Of a DNA stretch of 64,000 bases, positions 52,567-61,537 are shown one piece after another. The position numbers and the translations under genes are program-made. This stretch comes from Dyella caseinilytica. Lineage in GTDB: Bacteria > Pseudomonadota > Gammaproteobacteria > Xanthomonadales > Rhodanobacteraceae. Every line of letters starts with the position of its first letter. Positions within the stretch are counted from its first letter, which is position 1. The DNA lies in assembly GCF_016865235.1 (NCBI RefSeq), contig NZ_CP064030.1, forward strand, positions 3,038,001 to 3,102,000, in the 5' to 3' direction. The notes below the pieces were generated by a model. The model made no database searches. It had not been told where the DNA came from and saw only the letters and a list, made by a program, of their open reading frames with translations.

Positions 52567-53364
52567 ATGAAGAAGCTCCTGGTTTTCCTTGCCGGTACAC
52601 TGATTCTGGCCGGCTGCTCCTCCTCCGGTTCTGGCGATTCCAATAGCCAGACGCTCATCGTGGCCGCCACTGCCGTGCCGCACGCGGAGATCCTGAAAGA
52701 AGTGAAGCCCATCCTGGCGAAGGAAGGCGTGAACCTGGACATCAAGGTGTTCGCCGACTACGTGCAGCCCAATGCGCAGGTCGCGGAAAAGAACATCGAT
52801 GTGAATTACTTCCAGACCAAGCCCTACCTGGATGCCTATAACCGCGAACGCGGCACGAACCTGGTGATCATCACCGGCGTGCATATCGAGCCGTTCGGCG
52901 CCTACTCACACAAGATCAAGTCCATCGACCAGTTGTCCGACGGCGCCACGGTAGCCATTCCGAACGATCCCAGCAACAACAGCCGTGCCCTGCTGCTGCT
53001 TGCCAAGAACGGCCTGATCACGTTGAAGGATCCCAACAACGAAATGGCCACCCTCAAGGACATCACTGCCAATCCGAAGAACCTCAAGTTCAAGGAGCTC
53101 GAAGCCGCGATGCTGCCGCGCACGCTGGACGAGGTGGACTTGGCATTGATCAACACCAATTACGCCCTGGCCGCCGGACTCAATCCGACCAAGGACGCGC
53201 TGCTGATCGAAGACAAGAATTCGCCGTACGTGAACTATCTGGTCGGTCGCCCGGACAACCAGAATGACCCACGCGTACAAAAACTGGCGAAGGCGCTCAC
53301 CAGCCCGGAAGTGAAGGCGTTCATTGAACAGAAGTACCACGGCGCGGTGCTGCCGGCGTTCTGA
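52567..53364 (+). CDS. metQ: Methionine-binding lipoprotein
   Basis: A 265-residue NlpA/MetQ lipoprotein with a signal and lipobox (LVFLAGTLILAGCSSSG, C17). The binding fold shows VAATAVPHAEILKEVKPILA, VNYFQTKPYLDAYNRERGTN, SHKIKSIDQLSDGATVAIPN and VDLALINTNYALAAGLNP. It delivers D- or L-methionine to MetNI. The 109-base gap after metI has no visible terminator; the operon ends with the hairpin at 53387. Confidence 0.95.
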   Translation: MKKLLVFLAGTLILAGCSSSGSGDSNSQTLIVAATAVPHAEILKEVKPILAKEGVNLDIKVFADYVQPNAQVAEKNIDVNYFQTKPYLDAYNRERGTNLVIITGVHIEPFGAYSHKIKSIDQLSDGATVAIPNDPSNNSRALLLLAKNGLITLKDPNNEMATLKDITANPKNLKFKELEAAMLPRTLDEVDLALINTNYALAAGLNPTKDALLIEDKNSPYVNYLVGRPDNQNDPRVQKLAKALTSPEVKAFIEQKYHGAVLPAF

Positions 53365-53386
53365 TCGACATGACGTTGGAAGAAAG

Positions 53387-53418
53387 AAAAAGCCCGCGCT
53401 GATTACGCGGGCTTTTTT
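53387..53418. terminator. Bidirectional terminator between metQ and pncB
   Basis: AAAAAGCCCGCG (53387-53398) pairs with CGCGGGCTTTTT (53406-53417) around CTGATTA. A-runs and T-runs on both sides suit both convergent genes. Confidence 0.93.
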
Positions 53419-53436
53419 ATGCGACTTACCTCGACA

Positions 53437-54636
53437 TCACGCCGCCGATTCAGCCTCGGCCAGAATCGGGATGTCGAACACCTGCCGCAGGTACGCGATG
53501 TACGCATCATCCTCACACATGTTCTTGCCCGGTGAATCGCTCAGCTTCGCGACGGGTTGCCCGTTACAGCGAACCATCTTGATCACGATATTGAGCGGCG
53601 TCGGACCCACATCGTTGGTGAGATTGGTACCGACACCAAAGGCAAGCTGACAGCGCCCGTGGAAGTGCTCGTAGAGCTTCATCACTTTCGGAACATCCAG
53701 CCCATCGCTGAAAACCAACACCTTGCTGCGTGGATCGACGCGGTTGTCCTGATAGTGCGCCAGCACCCGCTCACCCCACACAAACGGATCGCCTGAATCG
53801 TGGCGCGTGCCGTCGAACAGTTTGCAGAAATACATATCGAAATCGCGCAGGAAGGCGGTCAATCCGTAGACATCAGACAGCGCAATGCCCAGGTCGCCGC
53901 GATATTCCTTAGCCCAAGCCTCCAGCGCGGCTACCTGGGAATCACGCAGGCGCGGCCCTAGCGCCTGATGTGCTTGCAAATATTCGTGCGCCAGCGTGCC
54001 GAGTGGACGCAAACCCAATTGCCAAGCCAACCAGACATTGCTGGTCCCAGTCAGTTGGGCCCCCAGTCCTTCGTGTAACGTCGTTACCACTTCGCGGTGC
54101 CACTCGCGCGAGAAACGGCGACGGGTACCGTAGTCAGCAATGCGACATTCGCTGTAGCCGGGTGTGTCACGCAGCAGCGCAATCTTCTCTCGCAAACGCC
54201 GCCTTCCTTCGCTCAGATCGAGCCCGGGATGGGTATTGCGGAAATAAACCTCGTTGACGATGGCCAGCAACGGCACTTCAAACAAGATGGTGTGCAGCCA
54301 TGGACCACGGATGTAGATCTCGATCTCGCCGTTCCCTTGCGGCGAAGGCGCAATCTCCACGTATTTGGTGTTGAGTTGGAACAGCCCCAGGAAATCGACG
54401 AAATCGCTCTTGATGAAACGCCAGGTGCGCAGGTATTCGAGTTCGGACTCGGTGAAACGCAAGCTGCATAGCGCTTGCAGTTCCTCGCGGATTTCATCGA
54501 TATAGGGCTCCAGGTTCACCCCCGGGTTCCGGCACTTGAACCGGTATTCCGCATGCGCACCGGGGTATTGATGCAGAACCACCTGCATCATGGAGAATTT
54601 GTAGAGGTCAGTGTCGAGCAGCGAGCTGACGATCAT
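53437..54636 (-). CDS. pncB: Nicotinate phosphoribosyltransferase
   Basis: A 399-residue enzyme of NAD salvage (nicotinate + PRPP + ATP to NaMN). Start MIVSSLLDTDLYKFSMMQVV; substrate-binding FRNTHPGL, GTSNVWLAWQLGLRPLGTLA, catalytic and PRPP regions DTYF-like DMYFCKLFDGTRHDSGDPFV and VFSDGLDVPKVMKLYEHF. Length is normal. Together with pncC (21638) it points to active pyridine-nucleotide recycling. The 5' side carries a hairpin facing the gene (54741-54780). Confidence 0.95.
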   Translation of the reverse strand: MIVSSLLDTDLYKFSMMQVVLHQYPGAHAEYRFKCRNPGVNLEPYIDEIREELQALCSLRFTESELEYLRTWRFIKSDFVDFLGLFQLNTKYVEIAPSPQGNGEIEIYIRGPWLHTILFEVPLLAIVNEVYFRNTHPGLDLSEGRRRLREKIALLRDTPGYSECRIADYGTRRRFSREWHREVVTTLHEGLGAQLTGTSNVWLAWQLGLRPLGTLAHEYLQAHQALGPRLRDSQVAALEAWAKEYRGDLGIALSDVYGLTAFLRDFDMYFCKLFDGTRHDSGDPFVWGERVLAHYQDNRVDPRSKVLVFSDGLDVPKVMKLYEHFHGRCQLAFGVGTNLTNDVGPTPLNIVIKMVRCNGQPVAKLSDSPGKNMCEDDAYIAYLRQVFDIPILAEAESAA

Positions 54637-54740
54637 GGATCACTTCCATGTCGGTGGGAAAGGACATGCCGAGGCATGGAAATATGCGCGCGCAAAGTGC
54701 GCAGCGTGTGCCGATTATCCTGCTGAAGCTGTTCCTAGAA

Positions 54741-54870
54741 AAGTAAAACCCCGGCAGCCAGGGGAATAACGGCCGGGGCTTGTTAGGTCGTGTTCCGGGG
54801 GGAGGGTAAACTTGGAACCGGCCCCTGGATGTCACGATGCTCTGTGCCATCCGGTTGTCGCCTCACGGCG
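54741..54870 (-). ncRNA. Candidate C-rich small RNA or pncB leader
   Basis: The minus strand from about 54870 to 54741 could fold into hairpins: AACCGG/CCGGTT with an inner GGATG/CATCC; GTTCC/GGAAC with the loop TTTACCCTCCCCCC; and a final stem CCCCGGC/GCCGGGG (54772-54778 with 54749-54755) with loop TTATTCCCC, followed by TTTTAC. The C-rich loops are complementary to Shine-Dalgarno sequences, as in the Xanthomonas sRNA sX13, and the last stem is a terminator. A weak -35 (TTGAAC, at 54909-54904) lies upstream. An attenuator in front of pncB is the alternative. Confidence 0.35.
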
Positions 54871-55014
54871 ATTCGAATACTTAGTGTGGTTGGTGCGGGC
54901 GAAGTTCAAGGCCACGATTGAATCGGTTCAGCTTTCCGATAGCTAGGAATGCCTGACGCCATACGGTTTCACCTGCACCTTTATCCAAGTATTTGTTGCA
55001 ACAAGGACATTACC

Positions 55015-55827
55015 ATGCGATGGCGTTGGATCAGCTTGTTAGCTTTGTGTTTCGTCCTACCCCTACACGCAGCGGACCTAAGCGTCGACACCGGACACGG
55101 TGCGCACATCTGGACCACCGCGCAGTTGCTGTCGCGCCCTGATGTGCAAAACGTCACCATCCCGATCGACGTGGCATTCCGCCGCACCATGCAGTACCGC
55201 GCCGTACCACTGGCGGCGCTGTTGTCGGGGTTGGAACATGGCGAACGCCTGCAGTTCGTTGCCAACGATGGGTTCTCCGTCGATCTGACGGCCGACGCGA
55301 TTCTCAATCACGCTGGTGCAAAGGCATGGCTGGCGATTGAAGACCCAGCCCATCCCTGGCCGGCACTCCCTGACAACAAAGGCGATGCCGGTCCCTACTA
55401 CGTCGTGTGGACCCATCCTGCTGCGGCTGGCATCAGCACCGAGCAATGGCCTTACCAACTTGCCCGGATTCAACGTACACAGGATGCCGCGACGCGCTTT
55501 CCCGCCACGGCGCCCGACGCGTCATTGCCGGCAAACAGCCCTGTTCGCCAGGGTTACATGGTCTTCCAACGTACCTGCTTCGCCTGCCACACACTCAACG
55601 GCCAGGGCGATGCGCATATGGGACCGGATTTGAATATTCCGCACAGCCCCACCGAGTACCTGAGCGACGATATGCTGCGCGCGTTTATCCGCAACCCGCA
55701 ATCGTTGCGACGCTGGCCGGAAGCAAAAATGTTTGGCTTTCCTACGCAGGAGTCGCTCTCGGATACGGACTTGAATGCGCTGCTCGCTTATTTGCACTAC
55801 ATGGCACAACACAAAGCCGGGTTGTGA
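55015..55827 (+). CDS. Periplasmic c-type cytochrome with molybdopterin-oxidoreductase-like N-terminal domain
   Basis: A 270-residue protein from ATG 55015 after an AAGGAC site, with a signal peptide (WISLLALCFVLPLHAADL). Residues 20-170 look like a small SUOX-type fold (TTAQLLSRPDVQNVTI, YRAVPLAALLSGL) without cofactor ligands. Residues 178-270 form a cytochrome c domain with CFACHT and a distal Met (EAKMFGFP). It probably transfers electrons in the periplasm. Partners are not encoded next to it. Confidence 0.85.
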   Translation: MRWRWISLLALCFVLPLHAADLSVDTGHGAHIWTTAQLLSRPDVQNVTIPIDVAFRRTMQYRAVPLAALLSGLEHGERLQFVANDGFSVDLTADAILNHAGAKAWLAIEDPAHPWPALPDNKGDAGPYYVVWTHPAAAGISTEQWPYQLARIQRTQDAATRFPATAPDASLPANSPVRQGYMVFQRTCFACHTLNGQGDAHMGPDLNIPHSPTEYLSDDMLRAFIRNPQSLRRWPEAKMFGFPTQESLSDTDLNALLAYLHYMAQHKAGL

Positions 55828-55851
55828 CTGCAGCAGCCGGATTTCCCGGGA

Positions 55852-56949
55852 TCACGTTCTGGGCAACCCGGCCTGGGATGCATTCGCCGTCTTGAGCAAA
55901 TCTTGTAGCGCGCTTTCGCGTGCGGCCTTGGATTCCTTGGCCAGCGCTCTCACCCGGGCGTAGAAATCCGGCCACTGTCCGTTTGCCTTCTTGAACAAGA
56001 CGGCAAACGACTGCACCCACTGGTCGTACAGGCCGAAAGGCAGCAGCGTTGCGTTATTGATGGGGCGCGCCACCCAGCCGTCGTAGCGATGATCGCCCGG
56101 CCAGTACTTGTCGCGCCAAACGGCGTAGCGCTCGCGGAAATCGGCAATGTCGTGCGCCTTATCCTCGGCCATGGCCTGTTCGCCCTCACCGCTGGCGTAG
56201 AGCGTCTTCAAGCGATCACGCAGGTCGAGCACCAATTGGGTAAAACCATCGTCCATCGCTTGCGCATGGTCGTCACCCACCGGCTCGCCTCGCGAGCGAT
56301 GCCACTCTTTGAGCCCCTCACCCTGCACGAACATCGCATAGCTTTCATTGAAAGCCGTATCACCTTTCACGTAGATCAGCTGATGCGCGAGTTCGTGGAA
56401 GATGGTGCCGACCAGGTCGTCATCATCCCAGCGCATCATGCTGCTGAGGATCGGATCGGCAAACCAGCCCAGGGTGGAATACGCAGGCACGCCGCCGATA
56501 TAGACATCATTGCCTTGCGCCTTCAGCTTCTCTGCGCTCTCTGTGGCTTTCTTTTCATCGAACCAGCCGCGATATGCCACGCAGCCGGCAATCGGAAAAC
56601 ACTGCAATACCGCATCGACCGAGAAGCGTGGCGTGGCAAAGACGTTCCACACCACATAAGGGCGGTGCAGTTCGACGTAATAGGTGTAACTGCGGTTATT
56701 CGGCAGGTGCAATTGCGCCGATGCAAATTTTCTCGCTTGCTGGGAAAGCTGCAAACGGGCTGCCAGCTTGGGATCTGTGGCTGGATCGGCAACCACCTTG
56801 CGTATCGATCGCCGCTGCAATAACAGGGAGCTTTCCCCGTGTGTGACATGTGCGTAGTAATCAAGATCGGCGCATGCGCCAATGACGGCGGCCATCACCG
56901 CACAGGAGATGATTTTGACGCCGGAAACAAGAATGCGGGGTCGATTCAT
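55852..56949 (-). CDS. Lipoprotein aminopeptidase (PF10023-type zinc peptidase)
   Basis: A 365-residue lipoprotein (lipobox VIGAC, C26) with zinc site HELAH (185-189) and the third ligand in FNESYAMFVQGEG. The conserved CVAYRGWFDEKKATE and VYIGGVPAYSTLGWFADPIL match the uncharacterised aminopeptidase family PF10023 found in proteobacterial envelopes. The peptide substrate is unknown. It is convergent with the cytochrome gene. Confidence 0.9.
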   Translation of the reverse strand: MNRPRILVSGVKIISCAVMAAVIGACADLDYYAHVTHGESSLLLQRRSIRKVVADPATDPKLAARLQLSQQARKFASAQLHLPNNRSYTYYVELHRPYVVWNVFATPRFSVDAVLQCFPIAGCVAYRGWFDEKKATESAEKLKAQGNDVYIGGVPAYSTLGWFADPILSSMMRWDDDDLVGTIFHELAHQLIYVKGDTAFNESYAMFVQGEGLKEWHRSRGEPVGDDHAQAMDDGFTQLVLDLRDRLKTLYASGEGEQAMAEDKAHDIADFRERYAVWRDKYWPGDHRYDGWVARPINNATLLPFGLYDQWVQSFAVLFKKANGQWPDFYARVRALAKESKAARESALQDLLKTANASQAGLPRT

Positions 56950-56983
56950 CCCCGCATTCTGACCTAAGTGCGTTTAGCGGTGG

Positions 56984-57376
56984 TCAATGGCCGTAGTGAC
57001 CGCCACCCGATCCATGCGAACCGCTGCCATGCCATCCGCCGCCATGCCCACCGGACCATCCACCACGTCCGTGCCAGCCAGGATAACCACGCCCGTAGTA
57101 GCGGCCGCGGCCATACCATCCACCGCCGTAGCAGCACCCGTAATAGCCACCCCAGTAGCCACCATAACCGTATGGGTAATAGCCGTAGTAGGGGTAATAG
57201 CCGTAGCCGTAGTAACCACCATAAGCAACACCAGGGTCTGACCCGTAATAGGCATCACCTACGGCCCCGTTGCTTTGTACGTAGCTATAACCGGGCGCGA
57301 TATAACAGCCGGAGAGGGAGACCATCAGCACTGCCAGCGTCAGGGCGGCGAGCAGGCGTTTGATTGAGCGTTTCAT
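56984..57376 (-). CDS. Gly/Tyr-rich lipoprotein
   Basis: A 130-residue protein with a signal and lipobox (ALTLAVLMVSLSGCYIAPGY, C23). The mature chain is built of Tyr/Gly repeats (GYYGYGYYPYYGYYPYGYGG) and a Gly/His/Ser-rich tail. ATG 57376 has a GGAG site and is preferred over an upstream codon. Such repeats form flexible surface or matrix proteins; the His-rich tail could bind metal. It shares no known domain. Confidence 0.75.
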   Translation of the reverse strand: MKRSIKRLLAALTLAVLMVSLSGCYIAPGYSYVQSNGAVGDAYYGSDPGVAYGGYYGYGYYPYYGYYPYGYGGYWGGYYGCCYGGGWYGRGRYYGRGYPGWHGRGGWSGGHGGGWHGSGSHGSGGGHYGH

Positions 57377-57502
57377 GGCGGCAACTCCATGCAATCCACA
57401 GGACTTAAACTAGTCCTACTGTGGTAAATGAGCCCTGAGCAAGAAAACACAAGCCCCGCTTACCTTCCGAGCAAGCGGGACCGGAATCAGAACTGGCGAA
57501 AC

Positions 57503-58234
57503 TCAGCCGTTGCCGCCTTTGTCTTGATCACCGCGCGCATGCGCCACATGGTTGTGCGCTATATCGGTGGAATGGTTGCCGTTGTGGTTGTTCGAAGAGC
57601 CGTTATCTGAATGCGGCGCGGAGGTGGCGCCCGGCCACGCTGGTCCTTTCTTGATGCGCTCCTGCTTGGCTTGCAGAAGAGCCTGAATATGAGCAACCGC
57701 TTCTTCCGGGCTGATATGCGCAGTCGTCGCCGGTGCGCTGGCGTCCTCTGATGGGTGCTCGGCAAAGGATTGCTTGGTGACGGGTTTCCGCGGCTCAGCC
57801 TTCTTCGGAGCAGGCTTTTTCTTAGGCGCTGCTGCCACCGGACGCTTGCTCACGGGCGACAGCACCGGAGCCACGGGCGCGGCAGAGCGCTTCGCGGATT
57901 TGCGGGCGACTTTCTTTACCGCGGAAGCCTTTTTAGCCGCGGCCTTTTTCGCGGGAGCCTTGCGCGCAGCGCCCCGCGATACGGGCTTGGATACCGAGGT
58001 TTTCTTCGCTGCTTTCTTTACGGCTTTCTTGCTCGCCACTTTCTTCGCAGCAGCCTTTTTCACCGTTTTGCCAACCACCCGCTTTGCCGCTTTCTTGCCG
58101 GCCGCGATTTTCTTTACGGCTTTTTTGCGTGCTGCAGGCGACTTGCGGGCCGCTTTCTTGCTACTTGAGCTTGCGCGTTGAGAGGTTTTGCGTGCCGCGG
58201 ACTTCTTCGCGGCAGACTTGCGGGTCGTTGCCAT
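57503..58234 (-). CDS. Histone H1-like, Lys/Ala-rich DNA-binding protein
   Basis: A 243-residue protein. Residues 1-150 are almost only Lys, Ala, Arg, Ser and Val in KKAA/KKAVKK-type repeats (KKAAARKTS-like; no fixed unit), as in AlgP, HctB or H1-like chromatin proteins. The C-terminal part (HISPEEAVAHIQALLQAKQE) forms one conserved amphipathic helix followed by an Asn/His-rich tail. It probably binds DNA non-specifically. The helix is shared by other H1-like proteins of this order. Confidence 0.85.
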   Translation of the reverse strand: MATTRKSAAKKSAARKTSQRASSSSKKAARKSPAARKKAVKKIAAGKKAAKRVVGKTVKKAAAKKVASKKAVKKAAKKTSVSKPVSRGAARKAPAKKAAAKKASAVKKVARKSAKRSAAPVAPVLSPVSKRPVAAAPKKKPAPKKAEPRKPVTKQSFAEHPSEDASAPATTAHISPEEAVAHIQALLQAKQERIKKGPAWPGATSAPHSDNGSSNNHNGNHSTDIAHNHVAHARGDQDKGGNG

Positions 58235-58313
58235 GCGTGCGTACTCCGACGGGTGATCTGTGACCAGACAGTGACATCATCATGATGTATACGCCATGAG
58301 CAAGTGCCGGAAA

Positions 58314-58922
58314 TCACATACCCGGCTGCAACAAAGCGCCTAGAAAACGCGGCAAAACCGGCGGATACGCCACCACGGTGAAGATCACGCCATAGGCCGC
58401 GCCCCACAGGTGCGCGCTGTGGTTGATGTTGCCCTGCCCGCGCTGATCCATGTAGATCGAATACCCCACGTACAACACCGCATAGATGATCGCCGGCACC
58501 GGCACGAACCACACCAGTATCCGCGCCCACGGCTCCAGCAGTACGTAGGCAAACAGCACGGCGGAAACCGCGCCGGAAGCGCCCAGGCTGTGATAGTTCG
58601 AGTTACGGCGGTTTTTCAGATAGGTCGGCAAGATCGAAATGATCAATCCACCCAGGTAGAACAGGCCAAATCCGAATGCACCCAGTATGGCGGTGAAGAA
58701 CGATTCCATCACGCGACCGAAGAAAAACAGGGTCAACATGTTGAACAGCAGATGCATGCCATCAGCATGGATCAGGCCATAGGTGACCAGGCGGTAATAC
58801 TCCTTTTTTCGCTCGATCGCAGGCGGCCAAAGGATCAGATCGTCGATCAGGCGGCGGTTGTTGAACGCCATGAACGAGACGATACAGGTGGCGGCCAGGA
58901 TGATGAGCAGCGTAATCGGCAT
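58314..58922 (-). CDS. Rhomboid-family intramembrane serine protease
   Basis: A 202-residue six-helix protein. The catalytic dyad is S116 in GASGAVS and H171 in HLWGAAYG, and the HADGMHLLFNM segment supplies the His/Asn of the oxyanion region. It cuts transmembrane helices of client proteins. The C-terminus is hydrophobic. Confidence 0.92.
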   Translation of the reverse strand: MPITLLIILAATCIVSFMAFNNRRLIDDLILWPPAIERKKEYYRLVTYGLIHADGMHLLFNMLTLFFFGRVMESFFTAILGAFGFGLFYLGGLIISILPTYLKNRRNSNYHSLGASGAVSAVLFAYVLLEPWARILVWFVPVPAIIYAVLYVGYSIYMDQRGQGNINHSAHLWGAAYGVIFTVVAYPPVLPRFLGALLQPGM

Positions 58923-59032
58923 ATGACGAATCTGACAATGTTTGGAATTTCGCCATCTTGACGTTCACGCGCCGCGTTGTCGACGGCTAGAATGCACGGC
59001 CAAGCCCTGCCTTGCCGTAGCTCCACCGCCGA

Positions 59033-59914
59033 ATGAAACCCATCCGCTATATGCACCTGGATGTCTTCGCCGCCAGTCCCGGCGGAGGCAATCACCTTGG
59101 CGTCGTCACGGATGCCACCGACTGGAGCGACGCGCAGATGCAGCGCTACGCGCACTGGACCGATCTGGTGGAAACCACCTTTCTGCTCCCGCCCAGCGAT
59201 ACGAAAGCCAGCTACAAAGTGCGGATTTTCACGCCACAGAAGGAAATCGCCTTTGCCGGCCATCCGAGCGTGGGCAGTGCGCACGCCGTGCTCGAATGCG
59301 GATTGGCTGAGCCAAAAGATGGCGTGCTGTGGCAGGAATGCGGCGCCGGCATCCTGCCTATCCGCGTGGAAGGCAGCGGCCCACAGCGAAAACTATTACT
59401 GCTATCGCCCGAAGCGCGCGTGGTGAAAACCGGCCTGCATGCCCATCCCCTGCTCGCCGCCACGCTTGACGGCATCGGCCTCGGCAAGCTGCCGCCCGCA
59501 TTGGTCGATGGCGGCCGCCGCTGGTGGCTGGCTGAATGTGCGGATGAAGCCAGCCTGCGCGCCTGGAAGCCGGACCATAGCGCCATCGGCGCCCTGGCCG
59601 TAGCCAGCGGCAGCATGGGGCTGTGTGCGTTTGCACGCAGCAGCCACCCCGATTACCAGTTGGTGGTGCGCGCGTTCCCGTCGGGTGTCGGTATTGTGGA
59701 AGATCCCGCCTCCGGCGCTGCCAACGGCCTGATCGCCGCCTATCTGCTCCACGCCGAACCCGAGGGCCCGCTGGCCGGCGGTTATTCGGTCAGCCAGGGA
59801 CGCGAAATGGGCCACGATGCCTTGCTGATCGCACATATCGTCAACGGCAGCATCTGGATTGGCGGACTGACCAACACCGTGATCGATGGCACCCTGCACT
59901 GGAACGGCGTGTGA
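59033..59914 (+). CDS. PhzF-family isomerase-like protein
   Basis: A 293-residue two-domain protein with the PhzF/DapF fold. The catalytic Glu is E47 in TDLVETTFLLP, with EIAFAGHPSVGSAHAVL and VEDPASGAANGLIAAYLLHA typical of the family. Members isomerise or epimerise small acids. No phenazine genes are near, so the substrate is unknown. It overlaps the next gene by GTGA. Confidence 0.92.
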   Translation: MKPIRYMHLDVFAASPGGGNHLGVVTDATDWSDAQMQRYAHWTDLVETTFLLPPSDTKASYKVRIFTPQKEIAFAGHPSVGSAHAVLECGLAEPKDGVLWQECGAGILPIRVEGSGPQRKLLLLSPEARVVKTGLHAHPLLAATLDGIGLGKLPPALVDGGRRWWLAECADEASLRAWKPDHSAIGALAVASGSMGLCAFARSSHPDYQLVVRAFPSGVGIVEDPASGAANGLIAAYLLHAEPEGPLAGGYSVSQGREMGHDALLIAHIVNGSIWIGGLTNTVIDGTLHWNGV

Positions 59915-60381
59915 GCGAAGCTCCACGCATCTGGGTGGATGCCGACGCTTGTCCTGTCGCGATCAAGGAAATCCTGTTCCGCGCAGCGCAGCGCGCACAG
60001 ATGTCGGTGACGCTGGTCGCCAATCACGCATTGCGCACGCCGCCGTCACCGTATATCCGCAGCATCCAGGTACCGGGTGGTTTCGACGTGGCCGATAACG
60101 AAATCGTGCGCCAAGTGATCGCAGGCGACCTTGTCGTGACGCAGGACATTCCGCTTGCTGCAGCAGTGATCGCCAAGGGCGCACTGGCCATCCACCCGCG
60201 CGGCGAACTCTATACAACGGACACCATCCAGCAGCGCCTGACCATGCGCAACTTCATGGAAGAGCTGCGCAGCACCGGCGTGGATACCGGCGGCCCTGCT
60301 GCCTTGCATCCGCGCGACAAGCAGGCGTTCGCCAACCAACTCGATCACTGGCTAGCGCAACGTCCTTCCACGAAGCCCTAG
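59911..60381 (+). CDS. yaiI: YaiI/YqxD-family (DUF188) protein
   Basis: A 156-residue DUF188 protein from GTG 59911, overlapping the phzF-like stop. Key segments: IWVDADACPVAIKEILFRAA (Asp cluster), VVTQDIPLAAAVIAKGALAI, PRGELYTTDTIQQRL and MRNFMEELR. The fold is NYN/PIN-like, so a nuclease role is suspected. The cotranslation with a PhzF-like enzyme is unexplained. Confidence 0.92.
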   Translation: MSEAPRIWVDADACPVAIKEILFRAAQRAQMSVTLVANHALRTPPSPYIRSIQVPGGFDVADNEIVRQVIAGDLVVTQDIPLAAAVIAKGALAIHPRGELYTTDTIQQRLTMRNFMEELRSTGVDTGGPAALHPRDKQAFANQLDHWLAQRPSTKP

Positions 60382-61268
60382 CTCTTGTTGCGTCGGTCCA
60401 GATTCGCACGACGTGCGGACACGCGCGCCAGTGCGGACAGATCCATGCCTTCCGCGCCATCGGCCAACGCTTCCAACAGGCTGTCACGCAACACGCCTGC
60501 CAGCGGCATCGGCACCTGCTCGGCATGCGCCGCTTCCTGCGCCAGCATCACGTCCTTCAGACCAAGCGGCAGGGCAAAACCCGGGGGTGTGAAGCGCTGC
60601 TCAGCCATCGCTTTGCCATAACCCTGATAAACCGGCGACGCGAACAGGGTGGTGCTTATCAATTCGATGAAATCAGCGGCGCTGACACCGTAGGCCTGAG
60701 TGAGCACGGAGGCTTCAGCCATGCTTTCGATCGCCGCGACAATCATGAAATTACCGGCCAGCTTGACCGCATTCGCGCGCTCCGGCGTATCGCCCATCGG
60801 CCACACCTTGGAAGCCAGCACGTCCAGCAACGGCCTGACCTTTTCAATGGCGCTGGCCTTTCCCGCGGCCAGAACATTGAGCTTGCCTGCGGCCGCGACA
60901 TCCGGACGGCCGAATACCGGGGCCGCGACATATTCGAGGCCACGCTTTGCATGTTCTTCCGCCAGTTGCCTCACGAGCTCAATGGAAATGGTGGCGTGGT
61001 TGATATGAACCGTGCCCGGATCCATCGTATCCAGCAAACCGCTGTCCAATATGACTGCGCGAACCGATTGATCATTCGCTAGCATGCTATGCAACACATC
61101 GCCTTGAACGGCACGATCCGGCGTGCGCGCCACCTTCGCGCCCAGCGATGCTAGCTTTTCCGTCGCCGCTTCCGAACGGTTCCACACCGTGACGTTATAT
61201 CCGGCCGCCACCAAGTTGCTAGCCATGGCACTGCCCATGGCGCCGAGTCCGATAAAGCCAACTTTCAT
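60378..61268 (-). CDS. NAD(P)-dependent beta-hydroxyacid dehydrogenase-like protein
   Basis: A 296-residue 3-hydroxyisobutyrate-dehydrogenase-family enzyme: VGFIGLGAMGSAMASNLVAA (dinucleotide binding), the substrate-binding segment VHINHATISIELVRQLAEEH, and KLAGNFMIVAAIES with the catalytic Lys. The usual D-x-P-x-SGG motif reads VAAPVFGRPD here, placing it with the GLYR1/imine-reductase-like branch. Start MKVGFIGLG (61268). It overlaps yaiI by 4 bases at the 3' end. The substrate is unknown. Confidence 0.9.
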   Translation of the reverse strand: MKVGFIGLGAMGSAMASNLVAAGYNVTVWNRSEAATEKLASLGAKVARTPDRAVQGDVLHSMLANDQSVRAVILDSGLLDTMDPGTVHINHATISIELVRQLAEEHAKRGLEYVAAPVFGRPDVAAAGKLNVLAAGKASAIEKVRPLLDVLASKVWPMGDTPERANAVKLAGNFMIVAAIESMAEASVLTQAYGVSAADFIELISTTLFASPVYQGYGKAMAEQRFTPPGFALPLGLKDVMLAQEAAHAEQVPMPLAGVLRDSLLEALADGAEGMDLSALARVSARRANLDRRNKS

Positions 61269-61368
61269 ACGCTGTCTCCGCTTGCAAGCATCTAGTTCAC
61301 CATGATCGATGTTCAGTGTTTGCAAAATCGAGGCGTGCTTACGCATCTTATTGAGATGTTGAATCTTT

Positions 61369-61476
61369 CCTCATCGTCATTCCGGCGAAGGCCGAGGCGC
61401 TTCACAACAGCGAAGCTGGTCAATCCATGGCGAGTGCGAAGCGTGGATACCGGCCTTCGCTGGAATGACATTGAGG
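61369..61476. repeat. Dispersed palindromic repeat, copy 4, interrupted
   Basis: Left arm CCTCATCGTCATTCCGGCGA (from 61369), right arm CGGCCTTCGCTGGAATGACA to TTGAGG (61476). About 27 extra bases (61395-61421, with an internal GCTTC/GAAGC dyad) split the left arm compared with copy 1. The copy also has single-base decay in the right arm. Confidence 0.8.
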
Positions 61477-61537
61477 GAACATCAAGCCTGCAGAAAGGAT
61501 GTGCACAATCCGCACAACTTTGCTTCAACGTGTCCTA

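Noticed and set aside
57755..58181. Leu/Phe/Arg-rich open frames on the plus strand
   Set aside because: They are complements of the Lys/Ala repeats of the histone-H1-like gene, which reads as the real coding strand.
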